This document shows positions 1-10,946 of a stretch of 64,000 bases of DNA, in pieces. How positions within the stretch are numbered: position 1 is the stretch's first letter; each line of letters opens with the position of its first letter. The notes beneath the pieces were generated by a model that was not told where the DNA came from, ran no database searches, and saw nothing but the letters and a program-made list of their open reading frames with translations. Source of the stretch: Haematobia irritans (Eukaryota; Arthropoda; Insecta; Diptera; Muscidae); the NCBI RefSeq assembly GCF_050003625.1, contig NC_134400.1:224852085-224916084 (forward strand), in the 5' to 3' direction. The translations under genes were made by a program, and so were the position numbers.

Positions 1-600
1 ATCATGTAACTGCAAATAAAAATAAATTATACCATATATCAAAAAGCAGAACAAAAAACAGGTACATTTTTGCAATTACACTTCCCTTTTTTGTGTTCAC
101 ATAAAACCACGTGCTACTTCTGAATAAATAAATTAACACAAAACGCAGTAATTCCGTATTCTCTGTCCATTCCAAGAAACAATCAACATACGACTGACGC
201 GCAAAATGAAAATCATGTCTACATGCTTAATGCTTTTGTAAAATTCTTTTCGCTGCAAAAAAGTTAAAAAATTAAATGGTCACGAAAAAATTTACATGGT
301 CTTTATGGCCATGTAATGGTTCTAGACATGTCTATACGTAACCTATAAAATACTTTCTTCCCTGCAAAAAAGTAAAAAAATTGGATGGTCAGGTACATGA
401 TTTTCCCGACCATGTAATGGTCTCAAATTCTATCATTTAAATAATAGAAAAAATTTGCGTCATTTGAGAACCATTTAATATATTTATATTTTTCCCCGCT
501 CGAAAATTATTTTTACAAAGACAAAATACATGTTTTTCGCGACAATTACATAGTCTAGATAAGCATTAAATGGATGCGGCAATCATGCCCAAACATGTTT
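1..600 (-). mobile_element. CATG-rich TIR element, copy a (cut by window edge)
   Basis: This stretch is the reverse complement of 13,791-14,405: the first bases of the window match the complement of the sequence near 14,400, and 541-600 matches the complement of 13,795-13,860. It carries repeated short modules containing ACCATG or CATGGT separated by AT-rich spacers. Its inner end abuts the truncated mariner transposase frame at about 600. No coding capacity is visible. Only part of the element is inside the window. Confidence 0.75.
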
Positions 601-1242
601 TTTCATGTAGTCAATCAATAAAATACTTTTGAAGTCCCAAAAAACCGTTGTCATAACCTTACCAGCCGATTGAATTGTTTTTGCCTTCTTTGGGGCACTT
701 CCTCCAGCTTCAGTCCATTGTTTGGATTGTTCTTTTGTCTCTAGAGTATAGTGGTGGATCCATGTCTCATCAACAGTTATGAGACGACGCTTAAAATCCA
801 TTTTATTTCGCTTAAAACGATCCAAACAAGCTTGAGAAATGTTCATTCTTATTCGTTTTTGATCGACTGTTAACGAATGCGGCACCCATCTTGCAGAAAG
901 CTTTTTCATCTGTAGTTCTTCATGCAAAATTAAATGGACTCGATCATTTGAGATGCCCATGATATTAGCAATTTCACGCACTTCTATTCGTCGAGCATTT
1001 AATACCATATCATGCACTTTGGCTACAATTTCTGTTGTTGTTGCTGTTTTTGGACGTCCACTACGTGGTTCATCTTTAATGCTTGTACGACCACTTTTAA
1101 ATTCAGCAACCCAATTTTTTACTGTTGCATATGAAGGAGCACTTTCACCTAACACATTCACCATATCATTATGAATTTCTTGTCCCGATAAACCTTTTTT
1201 ATGTAAATATTTAATGACAGCACGCGTTTCTAATTTTTCCAT
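601..1242 (-). pseudogene. mariner transposase, C-terminally truncated
   Basis: The frame starts at the methionine at 1242 (MEKLETRAVIKYLHKKGLSG). It shows the N-terminal paired helix-turn-helix DNA-binding region, the WVPHSLT linker motif before the catalytic domain, and the first two catalytic aspartates, in the VDETWIHHY and VFWDFK motifs. Family members are about 345 aa with a DD34D triad. Here the reading is open for about 214 residues and stops at IDYMKK, so the third aspartate and the C-terminus are absent. An upstream in-frame methionine at 1323 is not conserved in the family and was not used. The protein cannot be an active transposase, but it could still bind TIRs if expressed. Confidence 0.9.
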
Positions 1243-1421
1243 TGTAAAAAAATTGCGGATGTGTCTTTTTTGAACTCCTGTTCCTATATGAAAGAGTTGC
1301 CAGATCGAAACAAAATTTAACATGTGTTCATAACAGAGATGGAAGTTTCCAAAATACTTAACTTTTTTCTGTTTATACCACGCTTTTTGTGCTAGGCTAA
1401 GAAGTTTCCGAACTGCCCCCG
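601..1421 (-). mobile_element. mariner transposon relic, 5' portion
   Basis: The interval holds the 5' part of a mariner element read on the - strand. The outer end is a likely terminal inverted repeat starting CGGGGGCAGTTCGG next to a TA dinucleotide at 1422-1423, the usual mariner target. The 3' part of the element is missing because the sequence switches at about 600 to the CATG-rich element. The matching 3' TIR is therefore not in the window. Confidence 0.8.
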
Positions 1422-1423
1422 TA

Positions 1424-2691
1424 GTACATTGTCGAATAATTCAAAAACTAGAATAGTAATGTTTGATAACATAAATAATATTGTTTCGCATTTCGAAAAA
1501 AAAATCAGTTTAGTTCATTACATAAATAGCTTAAACAATATTATGTTTTCGTGGAGGACAAGATCGATTACTTGTAATAGTTATAATATGTTATGCCGCT
1601 AAAATGTTAAGTTTACTTATTTTATTTCCCTTTCATATAGGAATGAAAAAGATTTGTTAGTGTAACACAAATAATATAAATAAACATATGGACCTACTTA
1701 CCCAGATGTTTGTGAGTTGTGTATATATATGACCAAAATTTGGCAAAAAAAAAAACTAACAGGCAGCTTTTCATCTTAGATCTCATCATAATTATTCATA
1801 AAAAGTGGACAGACGAACATTAACAAAACGAAACTATCCCCTTTGTCACGCTTGCGTTGGGCTAGCAGTCAGTCACCACCAAAATGATCGTCGTCATAAT
1901 CATCTTCTTTTCAATCGCACCAAAATAATTATTATCGTAAGTTTTTATACGAACAATTCTCTAAAAATATTTTCGTGATTCATAAAAATGACGTGGTGGC
2001 GTTCCTCTGTATGGCAAATTGGCAAAGTGTATCGTATTTGTGTTTTTTTCTCGTATCTGTAGAAGATCATCATTTACACAAATTCATTTTGCAAGATCAT
2101 CATTAAATGTGAATAATATAAAATACAAATGAAAAGAAAGAAAAATGAAATGAAAAACATAATTGAAAATGAAACACGTTGAGGCTGCCACATCACACAT
2201 GAGCTTTGGGTGAAGGTGAATTTAAAAATAATTCAAATTTGATTTTTTACATTAAATCTTTGGCGGCAGCCTCTTTTTCCCACAACAAAAATAAGCGACA
2301 CAAAAATTGATGTTTTGGTTGATTTTTTTCAGCTTTGTTTTCAATATATAAACATTAAATAGTACGTAAATTGGTTTGTATTGCAAAAACAAAATATTTG
2401 TTTGTAGTTAAATATAGTATGCCAAGTATGTCTCAAAAATTGTATGATTTCTTCCAATGATTTTTCTCTTTACTTTTAGTTCATTTTTTTCTTGTATGAG
2501 AGGGCGTAATTTTTTTTCCATAGAACAGTTTACTTTTTTCCGTGTATGTTGCATTATCTCTTATGTAGTATAAATATTTTGTTCAGTGCATATTAAATTG
2601 CTCTTGCTATACTCTTACGTCATATGATGAAACTAAATATTCATCGAATCACTCTCGTATGTATCCTACCATTTTTCTCTAATTTTTAATT
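1424..2691. other. AT-rich interval without recognised gene
   Basis: No coding frame of note, RNA gene or terminal inverted repeat was recognised here. The sequence is AT-rich with homopolymer runs. It could be intergenic or intronic relative to talin downstream. Confidence 0.5.
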
Positions 2692-2694
2692 TAA

Positions 2695-3474
2695 TGCGCC
2701 TTCCAGACTAGATATTGGCCTCACTATAAGTTTTGTTCGAAGACATAATCGATACTGCAACTGCACTGAAAAAAAACATGCCCGGTTCCAAAGATTTTGT
2801 CTTTACCCTAATTGATTCCGAGCCAACGAAGCGGAGAATTCAAGTAACATAAGGATAGGATACTTGTAAGACTCAATTCTCCTTTAATTTTAGGTTTTAA
2901 TTTAAATTTTTGGTTTTTTCAAGTTGTCTTCATATGTTATCAAAGTCCTTTACAAACTTTCAGACTCGACTTTCAGTGCAAACTGTGCTATGTTTCAAGT
3001 AAAAAATGTCTTTAAAAGAAAGTGTTGAAAAACATGTCCTATTTTTGAACACTTTTTTACTTTGTAGTCAAGATGCAAAAAGGCAACAAATTTAAAGACA
3101 ATTTCATTAATTTTGAATTGTTAAAGTCAAGTTGACCTTAGTGCAAAAACATTTTCTCTCATGTTATGATACCCATTTTTAGGTTGAATCACTTAATTAT
3201 AAGGACAAAACGACTTTATTGAAAAGTTTATCGACTTTTGGAGAAGGAAAAAACTTTATATCAGAGAAATGGGTCTTCTTGCTAAGCAAAATTCGCATTC
3301 GTATTTTAAGGACATGAAATCTTTGGCCGCACGACAATATTTTTTTAAAGGGATCGACAACACATTTATCGATATTTTACTTACCTCCGACAATTCTTAG
3401 CTTTCGGCCGCACTGTAAGATTCTTTACAAACCCAGACATTCCGTCCGTATAAACTTATAGTCTGGACGGCGCA
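2695..3474 (+). mobile_element. PIF/Harbinger-like MITE carrying a second MITE
   Basis: The termini are imperfect inverted repeats: TGCGCCTTCCAGACTA on the left, and the complement of TAGTCTGGACGGCGCA on the right. Flanking both ends is a 3-bp TAA direct repeat (2692-2694 and 3475-3477), the TWA target typical of PIF/Harbinger. The shorter copy at 49,326-49,567 shares termini and core but lacks the 2764-3350 insert, so this copy was interrupted later. There is no transposase; the element is non-autonomous. The superfamily assignment is inferred from the TSD length and sequence only. Confidence 0.65.
2764..3350 (+). mobile_element. CACTGAAAAAA-type MITE, copy 1
   Basis: This insert begins CACTGAAAAAAAACATG and ends ACAATATTTTTTTAAAG. 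It shares its sequence with copies at 13,415-15,239, 20,878-21,222 and 43,373-43,645. Shared internal landmarks include GGTTCCAAAGATTTTGTC near the left end and TTTAAGGACATGAAATC near the right end. It sits inside the Harbinger-like element, so its borders are defined by comparison with the empty copy at 49 kb. It has no coding capacity. Confidence 0.75.
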
Positions 3475-3477
3475 TAA

Positions 3478-4976
3478 CGAAGGCCTACGGAATTATTTTC
3501 TGATATATCTATCAACACATAGCCCACATAGGTGTAACAAACATTACCCTATAGCAATATCTTTAGTTCCAATACAAGAAATGAGTAAACCATTTAGTTT
3601 TTAGGATCCCAATGAAAACAATTTCCCAAACACGTGCTTATTGATATACACAATGAAAACGTACATTTCCACGGACGTTGGTGTCAATCAGCATGGGTTT
3701 GTTTTTCTTTTACACATTTTACTGACTTTAGCTAACTAAGGATATGCACCGCATTCCATAGCCTTTCGCGTATTGTTCTCCTTTCGTAAGCCTCTGACGG
3801 CATAGTTGGTTAGCTGACTATCTTTTCTTTTGGACATTTGTATTTCTATATAGGGTCTATTTGAGGCAAACAACTTATAGTTAAAACTCTCTCTATCTCT
3901 CCCACTTCTTTCGCACATCTCTGAGCCACTGTTAATTGCATCTAGATAAAATAGTTACGTACGGGGGACGAGTGGTGCGGCTGCAATGAGTGGATTTTTC
4001 TATTATTCGCGTGTAGCATGATACTCTTATGTTTGCTGCTATTGGTCGTGTGCAGCAGCGTTGATGACATTATTCTTCTGCATTTGACTTATTTGGTAGC
4101 AAGGCCACTTTCTGGTTTTCTACTGTGATTATTTTAGGTTTCATCTTTTTATTACCGCAACATTACATTAGTGTATGTATTTCTAACCGCTAGTGCCACC
4201 ATTAATAGATGCTGAAGAATATACATAATTGCTTATTATTTTGTTAATGTTAAAGTACATGGATCGCTGTGGTTAAGAATTGCTATCGTATATGTGTGCG
4301 TGTGTGTGTGAACTAATCTCAATAGCAGAGTTAACATGTAACAAAATCGCTATAATAGGTAGGAACGGTTTGCCGTTGTTTGTCCATACCTTAAGAATCA
4401 ACCTTAACACTACAAAGAGATAACCACACTGCGATCTTGTGATATTACTTACCGTGTTGCCATAATGTTGCTCCCTTTCTCACCGTTAGCGTAAAACGCA
4501 CATTTCTTACTCTCCTCAATTGTAGTGAGTTTAGTTTGGTAATGTCGATATTGTCATGTTCTCCATCCATCATCCGTCAATATGGCAAAGGCTGGATTGT
4601 TTAATGTCGTTTTTGGCATCATTTACCACCACCCATAAGGAAATCAAGATTTTTTTCTTTTTCTGCGGTTTCACATTAGCCCGTTTAGTGAAATCAAGCA
4701 ATGAAAGAATAGAGAAGAGAGTGAGCGCTACTGGGTGAAATATTTGTTTGTGGTTTGCATTTTGTGGTATTTACTTAGTTTGTTTGGTAGATTAATGGAC
4801 GATCAGCTAGATGCGGATTCTGCGATGGTGACTAAATTCCTATTTATTATATTTGCCAATGTTTGAAGAAAGAAAGTTTACATTACATCCGTATTAAAAA
4901 TAAATTATTAGTAAAGATATGCATGTCCCTTCCATTTGTCTAATCAAATTTTCTTTCTCTTGCCGTTTTTTTACAG
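3478..4976. other. unassigned interval upstream of candidate exon
   Basis: No gene or element was recognised. Short open frames at 3736-3918 and 4556-4738 show no protein-like composition or motifs. The interval contains a short TG-rich tract near 4297-4310. It may include promoter sequence for the candidate non-coding exon that follows, but nothing in the sequence proves this. Confidence 0.4.
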
Positions 4977-5128
4977 ATTCAATACATCGAGGAATATACA
5001 AATTAAAGGATTGCTGTTTTTCCTCAACGAACGACAGATGCTTTAAGCATTTAGAATTTATATCACTTTTTCTCTTTTTTCTTTTTGGATTATAACTTAT
5101 TTTAAGGATTTTTAAAACTAATTGCGAG
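4977..5128 (+). other. candidate non-coding 5' exon (talin?)
   Basis: A pyrimidine-rich tract ending TTTTTTTACAG precedes 4977, and a strong donor GCGAG|GTGAGT follows 5128, framing a 152-nt segment with no long open frame. The direction agrees with talin downstream, whose first coding exon also seems to begin after a splice acceptor at 28,769. Linking the two would need an intron of about 23.6 kb. This is an inference from splice signals alone. Confidence 0.3.
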
Positions 5129-5619
5129 GTGAGTAATTTACATAAAAATTTATCCTTGTATTTATGTTATATGCAAAGTATTATAAATGATGTGGTATCA
5201 TAATTGGCTTTATAAATATAACTAAAAAACTAAAAAAATTGTCTTGGAACATTCCTGATATTTTTTTATAATAATTAATCTCAAATTATTGCAACATTTA
5301 AATAACTCTTTAAATTAGATTGAACTAGAATTGCTTGCCCAAGGAGCTTTTTTCCCTTGTCGTTATAATATGTACACTGTTAGAAAAATATGTTTTTCAT
5401 ATGTTCCGATATAAACAAAATGTGTTTCGGGCACAATTTTTAAACACAATATATTTAAGTGCAAACATATAATGTTCCTAAACTAATACTAAATGTTTGG
5501 GACACATATGTTAATATGTTAGAACATATTATGTTTGGCTCATGAATGTTTCATAAAAATAATATGTGTGAATGTAAACATATATACATTTACAAATTTC
5601 GAGTAAACATATATAATAT

Positions 5620-6542
5620 CCGTGAAAATAAAGTTAACTTTAAAATTTATGATAACATTGTCTTAACGTTAACAGAGCTCTGCTAAGTGCTTAACAGAGA
5701 AAAAATAAAGTTAACTTTAAAAAGAACAAATAGTTAAAATAAAAAAACGATCATTTGTGAAAAACTATAGAGGGGGCAGTATACACCCATATACCAAATT
5801 TTAGGGCACGATGTGTAGAATCTAAATCCGAAATAATTTCATAAAGTTCATTGCCAGAATTCGAGATATTTTCAATTTTAGTGTCAATTGAGTTAAAGTT
5901 AAAAACAAATGTGACCACTGTGCAAAAACTATAGAGGGGGCAGTATACACCCATATACCAAATTTTAGGGCACGATGTGTAGAATCTAAATCCGAAATAA
6001 TTTCATAAAGTTCATTGCCAGAATTCGAGATATGTTCACTTTAAGTTGCGATTGAGTTAAAGTTAAAAACAAATGTGACCACTGTGCAAAAACTATAGAG
6101 GGGGCAGTGGTCACATTTGTTTTTAACTTTAACTCAATCGACACCAAAATTGAAAATATTTCGATTTGGATTTAGATTCTAGACATCGTGCCCTAAAATT
6201 TGGTATATGGGTGTATACTGCCCCCTCTATAGTTTTTGCACAGTGGTCACATTTGTTTTTAACTTTAACTCAATCGCAACTTAAAGTGAACATATCTCGA
6301 ATTCTGGCAATGAACTTTATGAAATTATTTCGGATTTAGATTCTACACATCGTGCCCTAAAATTTGGTATATGGGTGTATACTGCCCCCTCTATAGTTTT
6401 TCACAAATGATCGTTTTTTTATTTTAACTATTTGTTCTTTTTAAAGTTAACTTTATTTTTTCTCTGTTGAGCACTTAGCAACGCTCTGTTAACGTTAAGA
6501 CAATGTTATTATAAATTTTAAAGTTAACTTTATTTTCTCGGA
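5620..6542. repeat. foldback: inverted repeat built from 167-bp units
   Basis: The left arm from about 5620 is mirrored by the right arm ending near 6542, starting and ending with AAAATAAAGTTAACTTT and its complement. Within each arm a 167-bp unit is repeated: AAAAACTATAGAGGGGGCAG starts near 5760 and 5927, and the complements end near 6236 and 6403. The arms meet at a perfect ACCACTG/CAGTGGT stem near 6077-6105. The whole would extrude or be transcribed as a roughly 0.45-kb hairpin. Confidence 0.85.
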
Positions 6543-7094
6543 CATACATATATATGTTGTAATATTTTATTTAGAGAGCAACAGAGAGAGTATAGAGAAA
6601 GAAATAGAGATGGAAACCGGGAGGGTTGACGAAAGAAATCAACATAACACATCGAGATAATCAAAAGGCCAAAAATTTGATATGCTTAAGTCTAAATATT
6701 ATTTAATTTGAATATTAGAATGACTATACGCAGTAAAGAGAAAATTGTAAATGCATTTAAAATAGTGTTAAATGCTAGTAAAAAATTGTTCACTCCTAAA
6801 TAAATTTATGTGTATGTTTATTATAAAATTATTTATTTATTTATGTTTGTGCTCGACTCCACGTTCTTCTTTCGTTAGAGTTTTTGAATTCCTTTCAAAA
6901 TTTAAAACTTTTATATAAAACAGTTTTTTGTTACAAAATTGTTATTTATGCAATAAAAAATTATATTTTATCCAAAAGCTCAGTCCATTTCGTTTATATC
7001 AAGCACTGTTTCTGACTGTAAATCTTTAATAACCCACATTTCGAAGTTTCATTATAAAAATTTAATATAGTATAAATATAAATGTGTAAATTAA

Positions 7095-7195
7095 AAAAAA
7101 AATTGGTTCGGTCGGAGCAGGGATTGAACCCACGACCCTTTGCATGCAAGTCAGACATGCGAACCACTGTTCCACGTGGCCAACAAATGGATGTT
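7095..7195 (-). mobile_element. tRNA-derived SINE head fragment
   Basis: On the - strand the sequence contains an A-box-like GTGGAACAGTGG and a B-box-like GGGTTCAATCCC at tRNA spacing, with TTGCATGCAA between them. The putative acceptor arms do not pair, so it is not a functional tRNA gene. The layout matches the heads of the SINE copies at 43.0 and 26.9 kb. Confidence 0.55.
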
Positions 7196-7289
7196 TCTTG
7201 TAAATAATGTTATGTTTGCATGGTCTCGTGGGCGCTGCAAACTATGCTATATAAATGTAACTCATAACGATAATTGTCTACTGGTGACT

Positions 7290-7375
7290 GTAACAGCCAC
7301 GTAGCCCAGTGGTAGTGTGTTGGCTTACAAATTCCATGGTTCCCGGTTCGATTCTCCGTCAAGGCGAAAGGTAAA
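7290..7375 (+). mobile_element. tRNA-like SINE head fragment
   Basis: The + strand reads GCCACGTAGCCCAGTGGTAG (A box) followed by CCCGGTTCGATTCTC (B box) 35-40 nt later. It lies about 100 bp from the previous head in the opposite orientation. The intervening anticodon arm is degenerate and no terminator T-run follows directly, so this is a SINE or pseudo-tRNA rather than a working tRNA gene. Confidence 0.5.
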
Positions 7376-7671
7376 ATTTTAAAAAATTATAAAATTGAAT
7401 AATTTCTTCAACATTATTTGTATCACAGAAAAAGGTGCCAAGAACTAAAAAATTTCGTGGAAGTGAAAATTATGTGAGAGAATGACCACAATATTCTTGG
7501 GGAGAAAATTCTTCCAAGCATATAATATTTTTGGGCTCAAAACGCTTCCAAACATATAATATGTTCACATAAAACAAACATATTAATGTTTCGGCAGTAT
7601 CCAATAATATATGTGCTTCCTGCAAAATATGTTTGGAACATATGTTAGAGAAGCGATTTTTTTGAGGGTGC

Positions 7672-8210
7672 TATCGATCACATAAACTAGCTGCAATATC
7701 GATTAAGTCTTTGAACCTAATTTATAGTGTGCAGAGAATAAAGCCGACCCATTTTTGTCGGCGGTGGCTGACACTAAATTTTTGCCTACGGCGGCGACGG
7801 CGGCGGCTTGACGGCTAAGCCGATATAAATTTGTCCATACGGCGGCGCTCAATTATCCATTATAAAATCAATTTGATGTCATCCAAATGGTAATGAGATT
7901 AATTGTACAACAAACCTTACAATCAAATTTAGATTTCTTTCAAATGTTCGAAGCAAAATTTTTGCAAAATTATAAAAATTTGATACTGATCAAAATTCAA
8001 AATTTTGACAATTATTAATAAAATTTTCTGATTTTATTCAAAAAATTTTTGATTAATTGGCGGCTAAATATGAGTCGAGATGAGTCGACATATTCGGCGG
8101 CGGCGTCGACTGGCAAAAACTGGACGGCGGAGGCTAACATTGGCGTCGCGACTCGGCGGCTTCATTCTTTGATAGTATGACCAATATCTGGTATATTTCA
8201 GTTGGATAGT
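7672..8210 (-). mobile_element. Harbinger-like MITE fragment split by hAT-like insert
   Basis: Sequence at 7673-7731 is the complement of the core of the 49,326-49,567 element (TATCGATCACATAAACTAGC). After the CGG-rich insert the match resumes at about 8172 with ATAGTATGACCAATATCTGG, which corresponds to GTGAGGCCAATATCTAG in the complement of the 2.7-kb copy. The ends are decayed or missing. This copy fixes the borders of the inserted hAT-like element. Confidence 0.55.
7732..8171 (+). mobile_element. CGG-rich hAT-like non-autonomous element
   Basis: The termini are CAGAGAATAAAGCCG and the complement of CGGCTTCATTCTTTG, 13 of 15 identical and starting CARAG as in hAT elements. The flanks are 8-bp direct repeats ATAGTGTG (7724-7731) and ATAGTATG (8172-8179), one mismatch, the hAT target length. 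Both subterminal regions carry runs of CGGCGG, strikingly GC-rich against the AT-rich surroundings. No transposase is present. A diverged copy lies at about 49,164-51,200. Confidence 0.7.
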
Positions 8211-8756
8211 TGGACACGAGCGTACGGATAAGCATACAGTAGGAACGACTATTCCTGTAATAACCCTGTATAGTTGTACTCATTCCAAAATATTTGATTT
8301 TTTGTTTGTTTTGAAAATGTATATAAAGGTTTTGTCTTGATCCCTTTTTAATATATAAATAAAAACATATTGTTAATATTTCTGATGAAAAATCTTATTT
8401 GTAGCAATATCCAAAAGATAGAATCTCATTCAATCATTGTAAATATAAAAAGAAATGAAGAAATTGAAAAATTTAATTTGATTGAAAATTATGAACGGCG
8501 CATAATACATTGAAACATATCATACATTTTGTCCACATTTTGGGAGGTATCCACTTATGAGTGGTTATTTTTAATGGGATAAAATAACAAACGTGTCACG
8601 AAAATTTACCTCGCTGCCTATCGCCTCGAGATGTTCACTGTTTTTTTTTTTTTATTCGAGCAAAAATAAAAGATAAAACATTTCAGAAATATTAATCTGA
8701 GTTTGTTCCTTTTTTGAAGGCCTACGAGGGTGACCTATGTCTGTAAGAAGATTAAG

Positions 8757-8964
8757 GCTATGGTCACACTAGGCATATATTTGACCAAAATGAGTGTCAA
8801 ACATTTTTGCAGAACCATTTTCCAAATATCTGGATACGGTTTTTGAAAAATAATCCTACCATGATGTTTTATATCCAATAGGATCTAAAAATGTCCGCTG
8901 GTTTGGCTGTGGCGACGGATTATTTTTTGATTTCTGTCAAATATTTGCCCAGTGTGACCATAGC
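8757..8964 (+). mobile_element. short MITE with GCTATGGTCACAC termini
   Basis: A 208-bp element begins GCTATGGTCACACTAGGC and ends with the complement of GCTATGGTCACACTGGGC. ATATTTGAC-type sequence follows inside both ends. A longer copy lies at 12,488-12,980. The flanks (ATTAAG and ATAAGA) do not give a clean target duplication. It has no coding capacity. Confidence 0.75.
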
Positions 8965-9740
8965 ATAAGACTACCACCAAATAGGCTGGGAATTTCATAA
9001 CGTTTTTTCACGATTACTTACTATTACTTACGATTGTAAATAAATGAATGAAGCAAGACGAAGTCTCTATAAAGATAACAATATTTATTAACAATACTAC
9101 CTACCAACCAATGGACCATCATTGGTGCTGTCGACAACGAGGACAAGAAACGACAGTGATGAAGAGTAGTGGGTCTTCGTAAAGAGTCAGCCATAAAAAT
9201 CTCAATTGGCGCGACAATGTGGAGCCAAACGGCCATTTTGTTTTCTGTGTAAATTCAGCAAATATTCTTATGTACAATTTAGCTCTGTTCATTCGTTAGG
9301 TCCTTACCACAAACAGCAAAAGGATATCACATGGTATGTACGTTGCTTGTTTATGGTTTGATAGAATGTTCTATCTCTGGTACAAGGATATCTCAATCTC
9401 TATAGCTTGCTGTACTGTTCAAACATACATACATACGAGTATGATATGTGTTCACGTATATGTGTCCACCAACACAGTTATGTACAAAAAGATTCTGTGA
9501 GATTTCCATTGTGGTGTTGTTTGTTTTCCTTCGCTGTTTGTTAAGGTCGACGAAAAAGCAGTGAACTTTGAATAGCGCCATTTTGGAGCCTGGTTTTATA
9601 TGACAAAGTTTTGGAAGACAAATGGTTGCATATTTTGTGGTAGTGGTAATGGTGAACCTGTCTATTAGGGAGAGTCAAACGCATTTGAAGACAAAAGTCA
9701 ATATTTTACCATTATTTTATCTTTTCAAATTTTCAAGAAT
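8965..9740. other. interval without recognised gene
   Basis: Short open frames at 9024-9236 and 9393-9581 on the - strand show no recognisable motif. Nothing else was identified. The interval ends at the start of a tandem duplication. Confidence 0.45.
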
Positions 9741-10946
9741 TTCTTCGTCAACTACTTCATAATAAATGCGTTTACCCCTAATGTCTGCAGTTATATGTAT
9801 CTACGTATCCATTTTCATATTTATGTACTTTGTACAAATTGACACATCGAAAATAAAAAAAGATAGTTGCAAAATCCTTCTCACAATATGACCACAAAAA
9901 AATCATAAATTCGAGTTTTACGACCGATTTACAAATGCCATTTCGTAAATTAAAGAATTTCCACGAGTTTATGACAAAAATATAAACGAAATTTTAAACA
10001 ACTTACTGTAAAGTAATCTAAATGAGTTATTAAGATCTCAAGTAGCTCGAAATATAAATAACTTGAGGATTTTTTACTTGACGTAAAATTTATTAATTTT
10101 ACATTAAAGACATTTTGTGCTCGAATGTAGGTGATTCAACTTGGGTTTCTGGCAAATATTATGCCTTTAATAAATAAAAAAAAAAAAATCATAATTATGG
10201 AAGTTGATCAATTTTTAAAATTTTTCTTAAAGATTAAAATTTTTACAAATGAGAGTTCTTTTTTTACCCCAAATCACCAAGTGCTCAGGGTATGATAATT
10301 TTTTAATTAATCTGCAAGTGTATGTGCCTACCAAAAATATATTCTTCGTCAACTACTTCATAATAAATGCGTTTGCCCCTAATGTCTGCAGTTATATGTA
10401 TCTACGTATCCATTTTCATATTTATGTACTTTGTACAAATTGACACATCGAAAATAAAAAAAGATAGTTGCAAAATCCTTCTCACAATATGACCACAAAA
10501 AAATCATAAATTTGATTTTTACGACAGATTTACAAATGCCATTTCGTAAATTAAAGAATTTCCACGAGTTTATGACAAAAATATAAACGAAATTTTAAAC
10601 AACTTACTGTTAACTGTAAAGTAATCCAAATGAGTTATTAAGATCTCAAGTAGCTTGAAATATAGATAACTTGAGGATTTTTTACTTGACGTAAAATTTA
10701 TTCATTTTACATTAAAGACATTTTGTGCTCGAATGTAGGTGATTCAACTTGGGTTTCTGGCAAATATTATGCCTTTAATAAATCAAAAAAAAAAAATCAT
10801 AATTATGGAAGTTGATCAATTTTTAAAATTTTTCTTAAAGATTAAAATTTTTACAAATGAGAGTTCTTTTTTTACCCCAAATCACCAAGTGCTCAGGGTA
10901 TGATAATTTTTTAATTAATCTGCAAGTGTATGTGCCTACCAAAAAT
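9741..10946. repeat. 601-bp tandem duplication
   Basis: The segment 9741-10,341 is repeated almost exactly at 10,342-10,946. Both start TTCTTCGTCAACTACTTC and end GTGCCTACCAAAAATAT. The copies differ by a handful of substitutions and a small insertion (extra TAACTG near 10,612), which indicates a recent event. The distal part of each unit contains the left end of a DINE-1-like element, so the duplication breakpoint lies inside that element. No gene is duplicated. Confidence 0.9.

Larger units (their letters stand above)
5375..7671. mobile_element. TA-flanked composite element with internal foldback
   Basis: The left end (CACTGTTAGAAAAATATG) and the complement of the right end (GCACCCTCAAAAAAATCG) are loosely similar, and each is bordered by TA. 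Subterminal sequence on both sides is rich in ATATGTT and AACATAT motifs (5390-5590 and 7500-7650). Inside lie the foldback repeat at 5620-6542 and two tRNA-like SINE heads. No transposase frame is present. The outer boundary is tentative. Confidence 0.4.

Noticed and set aside
7095..7375. tRNA genes
   Set aside because: A and B boxes are present but acceptor and anticodon stems do not pair; they match SINE heads elsewhere in the window.
9024..9236. 70-codon - strand frame
   Set aside because: No motif and no splice or promoter context.
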